Shown: positions 43,511-53,070, numbered from the stretch's first letter. The stretch is DNA of 64,000 nucleotides from PALSA-612 sp963776735 (GCA_963776735.1 CAVZNV010000018.1:558001-622000); one strand, 5' to 3'. Numbers and translations: made by a program. The notes: a model not told the origin generated them from the sequence alone.

Positions 43511-43993
43511 TCAGGCTCGCGGCCAGGCGGCCGCGAGCTTGCGCCGGGTCTCGTACAGGTGCTCGGGGAGCACCCGCACGTCGGCGAGCACGGGCATGAA
43601 GTTCGTGTCGCCCGCCCAGCGCGGAACGACGTGCAGGTGCACGTGGTCGACGATCCCGGCACCGGCGATCCGGCCCAGGTTCCAGCCGGCGTTGAAGCCC
43701 TGCGGCGCGAACGTCTCGGCCAGCGCAGCCATGCCCTGTGCGGCCAGCCGGTGCAGCTCGAGCGCCTCGCTGTCCTCGAGCTCCGCGAAGTCGCCGGTGT
43801 GCCGCCGCGGCGCCACGAGCAGGTGGCCGGACGCATAGGGGAACTTGTTCAGCAGCACGAATGCTCGCTCGCCGCGGTGCACGACGAGCCATTCCTCGTC
43901 GTCACCCGCGTCCGCGAGGCAGAAGATGCAGCCCTCCTGCTCGTCTGCGGCGGACACGTACTCGAGCCGCCACGGTGCCCAGAGCTGCTTCAC
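43511..43993 (-). CDS. HIT family protein (diadenosine polyphosphate / AP4A hydrolase-like)
   Basis: 160 residues from GTG 43993, giving the family's usual start KQLWAPWRLEYV. Zn-like CIFCLADAG segment, FPYASGHLLVAPRRH, and the histidine triad in IVDHVHLHVVPRW. Nucleotidyl hydrolase or transferase acting on dinucleoside polyphosphates or AMP-linked metabolites. Divergent from the TIR gene with ~48 bp between. Confidence 0.9.
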   Translation of the reverse strand: MKQLWAPWRLEYVSAADEQEGCIFCLADAGDDEEWLVVHRGERAFVLLNKFPYASGHLLVAPRRHTGDFAELEDSEALELHRLAAQGMAALAETFAPQGFNAGWNLGRIAGAGIVDHVHLHVVPRWAGDTNFMPVLADVRVLPEHLYETRRKLAAAWPRA

Positions 43994-44041
43994 GGGCGCA
44001 GCGTAGACGGCAATGCACACGATCGTGTGGCATCGCGCACA

Positions 44042-45305
44042 ATGTCGAGCGTGCGCGCCGTCTCGCTCGAAACCGCGGCAACGTCTTCCTCAGCTACAGG
44101 CGCGAAGACACTTCGGGCTATGCAGGACGGCTCTACGACTCGCTCGTCGACCGGTTCGGCAAACGAGGCGTGTTCATGGACATCGACACGATCGCGCCGG
44201 GCGAGGACTTCCGGAAGGCGATCGAGGACGCGGTGGGCGCGTGCGACGCGTTGGTCGCGCTGATCGGAAGACGTTGGTCGGCCGCCTCCGCCGACGGCTC
44301 CGCGCGGCGCCTCGACGATCTCGACGACTGGGTACGGCTCGAACTCGAGTACGCCCTCGAGCACGGCATCGCCGTGATTCCGGCACTCGTGGACGGTGCG
44401 CGCCCACCGGCGGCCGACGAGCTCCCGGACTCGCTTCGGCCACTCGCCGGCAGACAGGCAATCGAGCTCTCGAACCAGCGCTGGTCGACCGATTTCGAGC
44501 GCCTCGCCGCTGCGTGGCCAGCATCGACGACTCCGCCAGCGTCGGAAGGCGGGATCAGACCGGTCAGGACGACGGCTCTCGAAACGCGGTATGGCAATTG
44601 GCGGAGGGGTTCTCATCGCCTGGCCGCTGGGGCCCTCGCGGCGCTGCTCCTGCTGTCGACTTCGCCGCCGTGTCGTCCGACGGCGACGGCTGACACGATC
44701 CAGGTCTGCGGCGAGCCGACGTCGCTGGAGCCAGTCTTCCACACGGCGGCCCGCTACGCCGGCAACTACTCAGCGGGGGAGATCGACGCGAAGATCTTCC
44801 AGGGCCTCACGACCGCGGTCGGCGGAGTCCCTCGTCCCGGCTTGGCCATCTCATGGACGCCGAGGCGTACGCTTGGAGCTTCCTGTTGCGCCCCGGCGTC
44901 AGGTTCGGCGACGGTTCGCCGCTCACGGGAGCACAGGTCTGTGGGAACTGGTCGCAGTGGAAGCACCCCGAACGGACCGACATCACGGTCGACCGAGCCG
45001 TCCGTCAAATCCAGCAGGACGTGAGAGGCTGCGCGGCCGACGGGCAACGGGTCACGTTCGCGCTTCAGCCGTTGCGGCCATCCGCCGACCTCGCAAGTCT
45101 CCTGACCGACCCGGGGCTCGCCATCGCGAAACCGGTCGCGCAGGGGGTCGGTAAGAACGATCTAAGCCGAATCGTGGGCACCGGCCCCTACAGGCTCGCG
45201 GACTGGTCGTCGGGGAACCGGATCGTGCTCCTCCGCAACCCGTATTTCATCGGCCCAGCCGCCAAGCAGGCGAAGCTCACCTACGTGCTCCATCCGTCGT
45301 CCTGA
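44042..45305 (+). pseudogene. TIR domain - TM - family 5 solute-binding protein fusion, frameshifted
   Basis: TIR domain (NVFLSYRREDTSGYAGRLYD, GVFMDIDTIAPGEDFRKAI, DALVALIGRRW, WVRLELEYALEHGIAVIPAL), then a TM helix (HRLAAGALAALLLLSTSP) and an SBP_bac_5 N-terminal half (IQVCGEPTSLEP, KIFQGLTT; one base over: AYAWSFLLRPGVRFGDGSPL, then SRIVGTGPYRLADWSSGNR). The frame breaks near 44860 and probably near 44080, between ATG 44042 and the TIR start. It stops early at LTYVLHPSS, lacking the SBP C-terminal lobe. Inferred: membrane protein with cytosolic TIR and external ligand-binding domain. Confidence 0.6.
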
Positions 45306-45374
45306 CCGGCGCGGGAAGACTGCAGGTAGGGGCGACGCGTAGACAGCTCCCGGCACGCGTAGGAGAATCCGGCC

Positions 45375-47750
45375 ACGGCCAGGATCTTCATCAGCTACCG
45401 GCGCGCGGACGCGCAGGGTTACGTCGGCTGGGTGCACCAGCTGATCCGCAGCCGCTTTCCCGAGGACGAGGTGTTCCAGGACATCAGGACCTCCGGGGCG
45501 GCGAGAAATGGGGCAATCAGATCGACGACGCTCTCGCACACTGCAGCGTGGTGATCGCGGTGGTCGGACCGGCCTGGCTGACGGTCGAGCGCGACGGCCG
45601 TCCGCGGCTGCAGGATCCCGACGACCGCCTCCGCCGGGAGCTCGAGGCGGGCCTGCGCCGCGGCGTGCCGATGATCCCGTTGCTCGTCGGCGACGCGACG
45701 ACGCCGGCGAAGGACGCACTGCCCGAGACGCTGCAGCCGCTCGTCGACTGGGAGATCGTCCGCTTCTCGGACCGCAACTCGACCGAGGACTTCGAGCGGC
45801 TCGCGGACGCGATCCACCACGCGCTCGAGACGGAACCGGGGAGCTTGCGCTCGGAAGCACCTTCGGCGCCTACACGATCGAGGCGTATCTCGGCGCGGCG
45901 GCATGGGCATCGTCTACTCAGGCGAGAACCGGGGACTCGGCCGGATGGACGCGGTCAAGGTGATCAAGCCGGTGCTCTCGCACGACCGCGAGTTCCGCGC
46001 GCTTCGCCGGCGAGTCGCGTCTCGCGGCGTCGGTACGGCACCCCAATGTCCTCACGGTGTACACGGCAGGAGAGGAGAACGGGCTCCTCTACCTGGCGAT
46101 GCAGCTCGTGAACGGACCGATCTGGCGCGGATCATCCGCGAGCAGGGACCGCTGCCGCCCGCTCGTGCCGCCGCAATCCTCGGCGACGTCGCGAGCGCCT
46201 GCAGGCCGCGCACGACGTAGGCCTGATCCATCGCGACGTGAAGCCCGGCAACGTCCTCGTCGATACGTCGGCGGCCGCGACACGTCTACCTGAGCGACTT
46301 AGGACTCGCCCGCGAGACGACGACGGACACAGGCCTGAGCACGACGGCCGCTGGCTCGGCACAGCCGACTACGTGTCGCTAGAGCAGGTGATGGGCGAGC
46401 CGGTCGACGGTCGCGCCGACATCTACGCGCTCGGCTGCGTGCTCTTCGAGGCGCTGACGGGGCGCGTGCCGTATCCGACGACGTCGGAGACGCGAAGCTC
46501 GTCGCCCATGCGACGAAGACGGCACCCGCTGCTCGAGATCGACCCGGCCAGCCGCCGGCGATGGCCGAGGTCGTGCGGACGGCGATGGCGCGCGACCCGG
46601 ACGCGCGCTATGCGACGGCAAGCGAGTTCCGGGAGGCGCTGCTCGCAGCCGCGAAGACCCCGGCGCAGCGGCCGCCGGTAGAGAAACCGAAGGTAGACGA
46701 GGAGCCGCCCGAGCAGGTCGCTCAGACGAAGCTCGCAGTCGCAGAGGCGAAGAAGTCTCGTCGCAGGATCTCGCGAAAGGTCGCCGCGATCGCCGGGGGA
46801 CTCCTTCTGATCGCCGCCGCCGCAGGTGGTGCCGGGTTCGCGCTCTCGTCCGGCGGAGGCTCGCTGGCGCAGACGGTCACGCACCTTGGCGGCGTGAACA
46901 ACGACGTCGCCGTCGGGAACGACGGCATCGTCGCGGACGGCACGCCGGACGGCACGCCAGAGGTTCTCACGGTCGATCCGTCGACACGGAAGGTCGTGCG
47001 CACCGTGGACCTGCCCGCCTCGTTCCAGCCGGGTCCGCTCGCCGTCGGCGGCGGCAAGACGTGGGTCATCGACGTCGAGCACGGCGACCTCGCGGCCGTC
47101 GGCAAGACCGGCACACCTGATGTCCAGCACGTGCGAAAGCGCTTGTCGACGTCGCCTGGGGGGCGGGCAGCGTCTGGGCGGTCGACCACAGGAACCTCTA
47201 CCGGATCGACCCGTGACGCTGACCATCACGAGCACGATCTCGATACCACGGACGGATTCGCGCCCGCTCCGGCGCTGTCGTTGACGTACGGTGACGGGAG
47301 CATGTGGGTGCTCACCAGCCTCGGTGAGATCGACGCCTTCAACGCCGTCACCACCGACCTGGTGGCGCAGAAGCAGGTCGGTCTGGGACAGAACGGGTGC
47401 CTCGCAGGCTCGTGCATCACCTTCGGGGCCGGCCACGTCTGGGCATTGAACGGCGTCGTTTACGGGATCGATTCGGCTTCGAACAGGGTCACATCGGCAT
47501 CGGGACCCCGGGGACGAACTGCCAGGGCGGCGACAATGCTGCCGGATACAGCATCGCGTTCGGACTCGGTTATGTCTGGACGACAGGTGGTGCTTGTAAC
47601 GCGGACTCTTCGCATCGATCCTCGTACGCGCGTGTCAAGGCGTTTGCCGATAGCGACATCGAGGCGACGGTGTCGCCGCGGAGCCGGCGCAGTCTGGCCG
47701 ATCCTCGACATCGCGAGACTTCTACCGGTGCATCGAGCGAGCGCTCAGGT
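45375..47750 (+). pseudogene. TIR - Ser/Thr protein kinase - TM - beta-propeller protein, many frameshifts
   Basis: Read across frames: TIR (ARIFISYRRADAQGYVGW, GGEKWGNQIDDALAHCSVV), kinase glycine loop FGAYTIEAYLGAG(G)MGIVYSG, Lys in DAVKVIKPVLSHD, HRDVKPGNVLVDTS, YLSDLGLARE (DLG for DFG), GTADYVSLEQVMGEPVDGRA, then TM (VAAIAGGLLLIAAAAGGAGF) and YVTN-like blades (HVWALNGVVYGIDSASN). At least ten single-base frame changes, nearly all apparent deletions in G/C runs; no nonsense substitutions. AGGAG precedes ACG 45375, where ATG would be expected. The 3' end near the AraC gene is uncertain. Confidence 0.6.
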
Positions 47751-47753
47751 GGT

Positions 47754-48515
47754 TCAGCGGTGTGCTGTCCGAAACCGCGCCGGGGTGATCCCGAAGCGGC
47801 CCTTGAAGGCGCGGGTGAAGTGGCTCTGGTCGACGAAGCCTGCCTCGACGGCGAGCCGCGCGAGCGGAACGTCCGAGCTGACCAGCTTCGCGGCCGCCCA
47901 CTCGACCCGCAGCCGGCGCACGCACTCGCCGATGCTCTCCCGGTAGGCCTCCCGGAACGAGCGTGCGAGGTGGGATGGATGGAGGCCGACGTGGCCGGCG
48001 ATGTCGTTCACGGTCGGCGTCTCCCGAAAGCGCTCGTGGAGCAGCTCGTACGCCTCGCGGGCCGGGCCTGAGGCGACGCGCGCGACGGGTCCGCGCCCGG
48101 CGAGCGCGGTCAGCTCGAGCGCGAGGCCCTCGAGGGCGAGCCGGCTGAACGCGTCGTCCAGGTCCAGCTCGCGCTCGATCCGGCGCGCGATCAGCAGTGC
48201 GTTCCAGTCCACGAAGCACGCCGCGGCCTCGAAGCCTTGGTCGCACTCGACGAGCACGAGCGCCGCGCCGTCGCGCCCGAACGTGTCCTCGTGCAGCTCT
48301 GCGGCCGGCGTGACCACCACCGTCCCCTGTGCCGCTTCGGTCGTCCGCGTCCGGTACTTCTTGCGCTGGTCGCCGCCGAGGACGACCGCGATCGTCGCGT
48401 GCGGGTGCGCGTGCCAGCCGCTGTGTCTCGGCCGGACGTGCGCCTCGCTGACCTCGAACGAGCCGACCCGGTGGCGGGCGTGGCCGCAGTCGCAGTCGTG
48501 GACGGGGACGGTCAT
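47754..48515 (-). CDS. AraC family transcriptional regulator
   Basis: 253 residues. N-terminal cupin-like sensing region (HSGWHAHPHATIAVVLGGDQ) and a C-terminal double HTH (TVNDIAGHVGLHPSHLARSF; VPLARLAVEAGFVDQSHFTR, then AFKGRFGITPARFR). The ATG overlaps the stop of the NHL gene as ATGA, so the regulator is co-translated with that secreted propeller protein. Confidence 0.88.
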   Translation of the reverse strand: MTVPVHDCDCGHARHRVGSFEVSEAHVRPRHSGWHAHPHATIAVVLGGDQRKKYRTRTTEAAQGTVVVTPAAELHEDTFGRDGAALVLVECDQGFEAAACFVDWNALLIARRIERELDLDDAFSRLALEGLALELTALAGRGPVARVASGPAREAYELLHERFRETPTVNDIAGHVGLHPSHLARSFREAYRESIGECVRRLRVEWAAAKLVSSDVPLARLAVEAGFVDQSHFTRAFKGRFGITPARFRTAHR

Positions 48516-49315
48516 CGTCTGGAGACGGTCGTGACGGTGCCGTTCGGCGCGACGCGGCGCACGTCGCCGACCGCGAGCGACTCGACCACGTAGACGACGC
48601 CGCCGGGCGCGAGCTCCACGTCGTACGGATCCTCGAACACCGTGCCCACGAGCCCGAGCCGCTTGCCGCCCGAGTCGAGGTGCAGGACGCGGCTCGTGCC
48701 GATGTCGGCCACGTAGATGGACCCGTCGGTCCCGATGGCGAGCCCGGCCGGGGCGTCCACGTGCGCCAGCACGCGTGCCCGTCCGCTTGCCGGCTCCACC
48801 AGCAGCAGCCGGTGGGCGTTCGTGTCCGAGACGACGATCCGCCCGTCCTGCTCGACACCGAGCCCGTGCGGGTTCGAGAAGCGCGCGCCCGACGCGATCC
48901 GGACGGCAGGCCCTTTCCCGCCCGGCAGGGCGAAGAGCGCGTTCGCCGTCGCGAAGTAGACGGTGCCGTTCCGGTCGACGGCGATCGGGCCGATGTCGCC
49001 GGCGGCGCGGGCGACGACGACCGTCCGCGTGCCCACGAGCCGCCGCAGGAGCGGCCCGTCCGTGACGTAGACCGTCCCGGCGGCCGTGCGCTGAACTGCG
49101 AACGGCTTGGTCAGCGCGGCGAGCTGCGTCACGCGGCCCGTCTTCGGGTCGACCCGCACCAGCCGGTGCAGACCATTCTCGACGAGCAGCAGCGAGCCGG
49201 ACGGCTCGACGGCGACGGTCGTCGGCCACACGAACGCGAGCGGGGCGGTGGCTGCGGCCAGAGCCGCAGTCGCGCCCGCCAGGAACAGCGCCGAGGCCGC
49301 CAGCGCAATCCTCAT
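48512..49315 (-). CDS. secreted NHL/SMP-30-like beta-propeller protein
   Basis: 267 residues from ATG 49315, giving a signal peptide (RIALAASALFLAGATAALAA). Repeating NHL-type strands: PTTVAVEPSGSLLLVENGLH, GPIAVDRNGTVYFATANALF, PHGLGVEQDGRIVVSDTNA, PAGLAIGTDGSIYVADIGTS. Ligand unknown; coupling to an AraC regulator suggests the two serve one response. Confidence 0.8.
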   Translation of the reverse strand: MRIALAASALFLAGATAALAAATAPLAFVWPTTVAVEPSGSLLLVENGLHRLVRVDPKTGRVTQLAALTKPFAVQRTAAGTVYVTDGPLLRRLVGTRTVVVARAAGDIGPIAVDRNGTVYFATANALFALPGGKGPAVRIASGARFSNPHGLGVEQDGRIVVSDTNAHRLLLVEPASGRARVLAHVDAPAGLAIGTDGSIYVADIGTSRVLHLDSGGKRLGLVGTVFEDPYDVELAPGGVVYVVESLAVGDVRRVAPNGTVTTVSRR

Positions 49316-49461
49316 GCCGTTTGAGACGCGCCGGCCGCGGCTTTGTTTAGGACGCCGGGGCCGCGGGAAGATAGGACTCCGACGCTTTTGCATCGGAGCG
49401 GCAGGCTCGCTCCCGGATCGCTCTCCTCCGCAGGCATCCCTCTACCAAGGAGACCTCACGC

Positions 49462-49602
49462 ATGCTGATCGCACTCTTCGTGCTGCTCTTGATCGCGCTC
49501 GCCATCGTGGGCGGCGTTGCACTCACCAAGTTCCTGTTCCTCGTTCTGATCGTCGCCGCACTCCTGGCGCTGATCGGCTTCTTCACCCGACGCACCGTCT
49601 AA
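49462..49602 (+). CDS. 46-aa hydrophobic membrane protein
   Basis: Two adjacent hydrophobic helices (LIALFVLLLIALAIVGGV and FLFLVLIVAALLALIGFF) and a basic end (TRRTV). AAGGAGA lies nine bases before the ATG. It is followed 18 bp later by another small membrane gene with its own AAAGGAG, so the pair is a short operon. Confidence 0.7.
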   Translation: MLIALFVLLLIALAIVGGVALTKFLFLVLIVAALLALIGFFTRRTV

Positions 49603-49620
49603 CCCTCGAAAGGAGCTCGC

Positions 49621-49845
49621 ATGGGACTCGGAGTCAGCCTGATACTGATCGCGGCCGGCGCCATCATGGCCTGGGCCGTGCACGTTTCGACCACCGGCTT
49701 CAACATCCACACGGTCGGCTACATCCTGCTCGTCGTGGGGATCGTCGGCGCCCTGATCTCGCTCGTCTTCTGGTCGAGCTGGGCGGGCCCCGGCTACTTC
49801 TACGAGGATCGCGGCCCGCGCCGGCGCCGCGTCATCGAGGAATAA
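49621..49845 (+). CDS. DUF6458 family small membrane protein
   Basis: 74 residues with two TM helices (VSLILIAAGAIMAWAVHV and TVGYILLVVGIVGALISLVFW) joined by the conserved STTGFNIH turn, then an aromatic and Arg-rich tail. This is the actinobacterial DUF6458 pattern. Function unknown. Confidence 0.75.
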   Translation: MGLGVSLILIAAGAIMAWAVHVSTTGFNIHTVGYILLVVGIVGALISLVFWSSWAGPGYFYEDRGPRRRRVIEE

Positions 49846-49866
49846 CCACACCTCGCATCTGCCTGG

Positions 49867-49896
49867 CGAAGAGGCCCCGCACGGGGCCTCTTCGCT
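49867..49896 (+). terminator. perfect 14-bp hairpin
   Basis: GCGAAGAGGCCCCG (49867-49880) and its complement (49883-49896) around CA, 22 bases past the DUF6458 stop and 15 before the rhodanese start. The CTTGCG that follows is not a U tract. Confidence 0.7.
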
Positions 49897-49910
49897 TGCG
49901 AAGATGACGC

Positions 49911-50366
49911 GTGCCGCGCACGCTTGCCGAACTCCTCGCCCACGCGCGAGCCGGGATCACGAGGCTGACGCCGGGCCAGGCGTTCGAGGCGGCGTCGAAC
50001 GGCGCGCTGCTCGTCGACACCCGGTCGGAAGGCGACCGTGAGCGCTCGGGCGTCGCGCCCGGGTCGATCCACATCCCGCTCTCCGTCCTGCTGTGGCGCC
50101 TTGCTCCGGACAGCGCGTGGCGGAATCCCCACGTCGGCGCGACGGACAGGAAGCTGGTCGTGATCTGCGAGCACGGCTTCTCGTCGAGCCTGGCGGCGGC
50201 GAGCCTCGTCGAGCTCGGCCTGGATGCGTCCGACGTGATCGGCGGCTTCGATGCGTGGCTGGAAGAAGAACTCCCGACGGTTCCGCCCGGAGCACGCGGC
50301 GGCGAGCTGCCGGGAATGGGCCAGCCCGAGGCCCCGCTAGGGGACGCGTCGAGACCCGAGCGCTAG
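49911..50366 (+). CDS. rhodanese domain protein
   Basis: 151 residues. Rhodanese features: ALLVDTRSEGDRERSGVAPG, SIHIPLSVLLWRL, and the active-site loop VICEHGFSSSLAAASL with its catalytic Cys, then VIGGFDAWLEE. Sulfur transferase or redox carrier. Its last ~25 residues are encoded by the 31-bp direct repeat region and look added. Confidence 0.82.
   Translation: MPRTLAELLAHARAGITRLTPGQAFEAASNGALLVDTRSEGDRERSGVAPGSIHIPLSVLLWRLAPDSAWRNPHVGATDRKLVVICEHGFSSSLAAASLVELGLDASDVIGGFDAWLEEELPTVPPGARGGELPGMGQPEAPLGDASRPER
50300..50330. repeat. 31-bp direct repeat, copy 1
   Basis: Identical to 50786-50816. Copy 1 lies inside the 3' end of the rhodanese gene and 33 bases past the stop of the 50363 gene on the other strand. 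Confidence 0.8.
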
Positions 50367-50710
50367 AAGACGTTGTAAGGGCGGTCGCCGATCCATTCGG
50401 GAGCAGCGACGAACAGGAACAACACCAGCGCTACGAGTGCGACGCTCGCGACGAGCACCCTGGCGCGGCGGGCGTCAACGCCGGGAGAAGGGACCTTGGG
50501 CTCTGGCCGACACGTGAGGGTCGCCGGCGACCAGTCGTCCTCCCATGCGACCGGAACGATCGTCTGCTCCGTGAGGCGAGCCAACAGATCGTCATGTCGA
50601 TCGACGAGCTCGGCGAGCTTCGGCGAGCTGAGTGGAATCCCGGCTGCGGCTCCAGCCTCGATTCGGCGGCGAAGATCGAACAACTCGTCGAGCAGGTCAT
50701 GTCCTTCCAC
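50363..50710 (-). CDS. hypothetical tail-anchored membrane protein
   Basis: 115 residues from GTG 50710 (EGHDLLDELFDLRRRIEAGA ...). A helical cytosolic part is followed by a C-terminal TM helix (VLVASVALVALVLFLFVAA). The stop overlaps that of rhodanese on the other strand. The gene sits between two copies of a 31-bp repeat. No family recognised. Confidence 0.5.
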   Translation of the reverse strand: MEGHDLLDELFDLRRRIEAGAAAGIPLSSPKLAELVDRHDDLLARLTEQTIVPVAWEDDWSPATLTCRPEPKVPSPGVDARRARVLVASVALVALVLFLFVAAPEWIGDRPYNVF

Positions 50711-50785
50711 CCGATTGAGAGTAAAGGCCGAGGACCTGTCGCGCGAAAGGTCGGGCGCCCCAACTGTTGAAGCTCCGTTACTCGC

Positions 50786-50816
50786 CGGCGAGCTGCCGGG
50801 AATGGGCCAGCCCGAG
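50786..50816. repeat. 31-bp direct repeat, copy 2
   Basis: Lies five bases beyond the corA stop. Similarity resumes after a 20-base difference, through CGCTAGAAGA in both copies, so the duplication includes the stop-codon region. Confidence 0.8.
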
Positions 50817-50820
50817 ACCG

Positions 50821-51849
50821 CTAGAAGAACTTCCGGTACCTGAAGTACCCGAGCAGACCGCCGACGACGGCGATCATGATCCCGACCACGACCCACCACG
50901 CCTCGCGCGTGCCGAAGCCGGGGAAGTCGACGTTCATCCCGAGGATGCCGCTGATCACGGTCAGCGGCAGGAGGACGACGCTGAAGACGGTCAGCAGGCG
51001 CAGGATGTCGTTCTGGCGGTGCGAGATCACCGACTCGTTCGTCGACTCGAGGCCCTCGACGACCTCCTTGTAGTTGTCGAGCAGGTCCCATATCCGCTCG
51101 GACGCGTCGACGATGTCGTCGAAGTAGACCTCGAGCTCCTCGGGCAGGAAGCGCTGCGTCTTGCGCTCGAGGATACGCAGCGTCGCGCGCTCGGGCTTGA
51201 TGATCTTGCGGTAGGAAATGATCTCCTGCTTCACGTTCGAGATGTCGCGGACGACCTCCTCGGAGCGCCCCTCGAACATCTCGTCCTCGACCGTGTCCAG
51301 CTTGTGTCCGATCTTGTCGAGGATCGGGAAGCAGTAGTCGAACAGGTCGTCGAGCACGTGGTAGAGGAGATAACCGGAGCCCTTGCAGAAGAGGCTCTCG
51401 CGCAGCTCGGCGTCGTCTGCGCACCGCCGGAACAGCCGCGTGACCGGCAGCAGCTCGACGGCAGGCAGCGTGACGAGGTAATCGGGGCCGAGGAAGACGT
51501 CGAGCTCGCCGGCGTTCAGCCGCTGGACGACCTTGTCGTAGACCGGGAAGTGGAGGATCCCGAACAGGTAGTCCGGGTACTCGTCGATCTTCGGCCGCTG
51601 CCGCTTCGAGAGGACGTCCTCGAGGTCGAGCGGGTGCCAGCCGTAGCGCGTCTGCAGCTGCTGCGCCTCGTCTGCCGTCGGCGCGGAGAGGTGAACCCAG
51701 GTCAGGCCGCTCTGGTGAAGCTCAGCGAGCCGCGGCTGCGGCGCCGCGACAGCCTCGGGCACGCGTGTGCGCCGAGGCGTCCGCTTGATGCGAGGCAGGC
51801 TCGGCATCGGGACTGAGGGGATCGTCGGTCGCCTGCGCCATGGGCTCAT
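50821..51849 (-). CDS. corA: CorA family magnesium/divalent metal transporter
   Basis: 342 residues. Large N-terminal cytosolic domain, then two TM helices with the selectivity motif GMN in VISGILGMNVDFPGFG, and TREAWWVVVGIMIAVVGGLLG as TM2. The long helix IWDLLDNYKEVVEGLESTN precedes TM1. Mg2+ or Co2+ uptake channel, pentameric in the family. ATG 51807 would give a shorter start. Confidence 0.93.
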   Translation of the reverse strand: MSPWRRRPTIPSVPMPSLPRIKRTPRRTRVPEAVAAPQPRLAELHQSGLTWVHLSAPTADEAQQLQTRYGWHPLDLEDVLSKRQRPKIDEYPDYLFGILHFPVYDKVVQRLNAGELDVFLGPDYLVTLPAVELLPVTRLFRRCADDAELRESLFCKGSGYLLYHVLDDLFDYCFPILDKIGHKLDTVEDEMFEGRSEEVVRDISNVKQEIISYRKIIKPERATLRILERKTQRFLPEELEVYFDDIVDASERIWDLLDNYKEVVEGLESTNESVISHRQNDILRLLTVFSVVLLPLTVISGILGMNVDFPGFGTREAWWVVVGIMIAVVGGLLGYFRYRKFF

Positions 51850-51870
51850 GGTACCCCGGCCGGGCGCCCT

Positions 51871-53070
51871 TTACGAGCGCGCGGGGGTGCGGCGAAGGGC
51901 GGGCGGCAGGCGTCTCTCGCTCCCGAGCACGCCGAAGACGGCCAGTCCGAGCGCCGCGGCAGCGAGCGGCCAGAGCGCCAGCGGCTCGGTCGCCAGCACG
52001 AGCCCGCCGACTGCAGGGCCGATCACGAAGCCGATCTCCCACGACATCGACGACAGCGCCATGTAGCGGCCGCGCAGACGCGGCGGCGCGAGGTCGGCGA
52101 CGAGTGCCGCCTGCGTCGGGCCGTGGAAGCAGCTCGCGAAGCCGAAGATCGAGGCGGCGACGACGAAGACCACGGCCGCCTCGGTGCCGTCGACCCAGGC
52201 GCCGCCGGCGAGCACGATCAGCCAGCAGAGCGCAAACGAGGCCGGGACGATAGCCAGCATCCGCATCCGGCTCCGGCCCTCGACGAACCGCGCCACCGGC
52301 AGCTGGGCGACCACGAGCGCCATCGTGTCGAAGAAGAAGATCAGCCCGATCCAGCGCTCCGACACGCTGTTGTGGTTCTTCGCGAACACCGGCAAGAGCT
52401 CGAGCGGCGCGTATCCGGCGGCGATGAAGACGACATTCAGGCCGAGCATCCTCAGCAGCACGCGGTCCTTGACGACGGAGCGGTAGCCGATGTGCCGCTC
52501 GATGTCGAGTGCCTCTTCGAGCTCGGGCTCCGGCACGAACGGCAGCACGAAGATCATCCCGACGAACGTGGCCGCGTCGACGAGGAAGAGCACGGTGAAG
52601 CTCGACGGGTGCGCGCTCGACACGATCAGACCGCCGGTCAGGCCGCCGAGGCCGATGCCGAGGTTGAGCGCGACGCGCTGGACGGCGAACGCTTGGTGTC
52701 GCTTCTCCGGCGGCGTCAGGCTCGTCAGGACGACGGACACGCTCGGCCAGAACGTCCCGCTCCCGATCCCGATCACAATCGCCGCCAGGAACGCCTGCCA
52801 CGGCTCGTGGACGAGCGGCATCAGCCCGTAGCCGAACGCCGCGACCAGCAGCGCCACGCCGAGCGTGCGCCGGCCGCCGACGCGGTCGATCAGCGGCCCG
52901 ACCGTCGGCCCGGCGACCACTCCGACGACGCCGAGCGTCGCGACCACGAGCCCGGCCGTTCCGTAGCCGAAGCCACGCACGTTGTGGAAGTAGATGAGCA
53001 GGAACGGAAACGCGAGCCCACTGCCGAAGAAGTTGACGAAGGTCCCGAGCTCGAGGATCCAGAATCCCAC
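51871..53070 (-). CDS. MFS transporter, N terminus probably frameshifted
   Basis: 399 residues with 12 predicted TM helices, and the MFS motif A-like loop GPLIDRVGGRRTLGV after TM2. Upstream in another frame, from GTG 53119, runs TGLRAYLRSLDPQLPR, the expected start for this family; one base missing in CCCGCGTGGG (about 53070) would join it. Exporter of unknown substrate. Divergent from the sulfite-oxidase-like gene. Confidence 0.82.
   Translation of the reverse strand: MGFWILELGTFVNFFGSGLAFPFLLIYFHNVRGFGYGTAGLVVATLGVVGVVAGPTVGPLIDRVGGRRTLGVALLVAAFGYGLMPLVHEPWQAFLAAIVIGIGSGTFWPSVSVVLTSLTPPEKRHQAFAVQRVALNLGIGLGGLTGGLIVSSAHPSSFTVLFLVDAATFVGMIFVLPFVPEPELEEALDIERHIGYRSVVKDRVLLRMLGLNVVFIAAGYAPLELLPVFAKNHNSVSERWIGLIFFFDTMALVVAQLPVARFVEGRSRMRMLAIVPASFALCWLIVLAGGAWVDGTEAAVVFVVAASIFGFASCFHGPTQAALVADLAPPRLRGRYMALSSMSWEIGFVIGPAVGGLVLATEPLALWPLAAAALGLAVFGVLGSERRLPPALRRTPARS

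Noticed and set aside
44042..47750. Programmed frameshifting as explanation for all TIR/kinase breaks
   Set aside because: Too many sites, no shared slippery motif, and mostly simple deletions in G/C runs.
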